Below, piece after piece: positions 6,036-6,115 of a stretch of 6,115 nt of DNA. The DNA is from CBDVAK01 sp965371945 (GTDB lineage Bacteria > Pseudomonadota > Gammaproteobacteria > Competibacterales > JAHEDQ01): positions 1 through 6,115 of the forward strand of contig CBDVAK010000219.1 in the NCBI GenBank assembly GCA_965371945.1, in the 5' to 3' direction. Under the pieces are notes generated by a model. The model saw only the letters and a list, made by a program, of their open reading frames with translations. It was not told the DNA's origin and searched no databases. Numbering within the stretch: the first letter of the stretch is position 1; each line of letters begins with the position of its first letter. The position numbers were made by a program, and so were the translations under genes.

Positions 6036-6050
6036 ATTTGGTGCAAGCTC

Positions 6051-6115
6051 ATGCCTACGGCAACACTCAGCTCTAAATCCCAGCTCGTCCTCCCTGCGGA
6101 AATACGTCGAAAGCT
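6051..6115 (+). CDS. AbrB/MazE-family DNA-binding protein, N-terminal part (likely antitoxin)
   Basis: The 21 complete visible codons read MPTATLSSKSQLVLPAEIRR followed by K, and the gene then runs off the right edge. The pattern SK-S-Q-x-V-x-P-A-E-I-R is the start of the SpoVT/AbrB swapped-hairpin DNA-binding domain. In that domain, short proteins with this opening are usually MazE- or VapB-type antitoxins encoded just before a PIN or MazF toxin gene. The ribosome site is weak (GGTG at 6040-6043, 7 bases before the ATG), but the family match at the first residues supports the start. The inverted repeat upstream agrees with autoregulation. The toxin, if any, lies outside the window, so a stand-alone regulator remains possible. 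Confidence 0.75.
   Translation, partial: MPTATLSSKSQLVLPAEIRRK

Larger units (their letters stand above)
5670..6050. other. Intergenic region between divergent cbpA and AbrB-like genes
   Basis: These 381 bases separate the start of the J-protein gene (minus) from the AbrB-like gene (plus). The left part (5754-5825) is dense in short repeats, described separately. The right part (about 5985-6036) is AT-rich and holds a likely promoter/operator for the AbrB-like gene. Between them, 5830-5985 is GC-richer. One plus-strand frame is open from a stop near 5831 to the TGA at 5991-5993, reading ...AASIIAGVCAEAYGSLW..., but it has no start codon in a suitable place and I do not recognise it. No tRNA, rRNA or clear terminator is visible. 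Confidence 0.5.

Overview
The window looks like chromosomal DNA of a GC-rich gammaproteobacterium. The inference rests on the close resemblance of three products to E. coli ClsA, DegQ and CbpA, and on a palindromic repeat that I recall from gammaproteobacterial genomes. I cannot name a genus.

Layout, left to right. (1) The first 95 bases hold the start of a small lipoprotein-like gene on the minus strand, running off the left edge. Its Shine-Dalgarno sequence lies inside a small inverted repeat. (2) At 185-343 is a palindromic, MITE-like element of about 159 bp with 18-bp terminal inverted repeats (17/18 matching). It carries no credible gene and ends 13 bases before the next start codon. (3) At 357-1343 (+) is a PLP-dependent D-cysteine desulfhydrase-type enzyme, followed by a small VOC/glyoxalase-fold protein at 1403-1840 (+). 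(4) Convergent to these, on the minus strand, is a compact run of three genes. In transcription order they are a CbpA-type J-protein (5669-4740), a DegQ/HtrA-type periplasmic protease (4783-3362) and a ClsA-type cardiolipin synthase (3331-1874). The first two overlap by 44 nt and the last two are 30 nt apart. (5) An intergenic stretch of about 380 bp (5670-6050) carries several short direct and inverted repeats. (6) At 6051 (+) starts an AbrB/MazE-like DNA-binding protein, cut off by the right edge. It is preceded by an AT-rich region with a 7-bp inverted repeat, as is typical of self-regulated antitoxin genes.

How the genes fit together. The minus-strand trio looks like one transcription unit concerned with protein folding and envelope upkeep: a cytoplasmic Hsp70 co-chaperone, a periplasmic protease/chaperone and an inner-membrane enzyme that makes cardiolipin. 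The individual families are well known. The grouping and the 44-nt overlap are the notable parts. The plus-strand pair probably deals with D-cysteine or related amino acids, but the role of the VOC partner is unknown. I found no strong evidence for a wholly new system. The points most worth a second look are the MITE in the leader of the desulfhydrase gene, the repeat-rich intergenic region beside the antitoxin-like gene, and the overlapping chaperone-protease gene pair.
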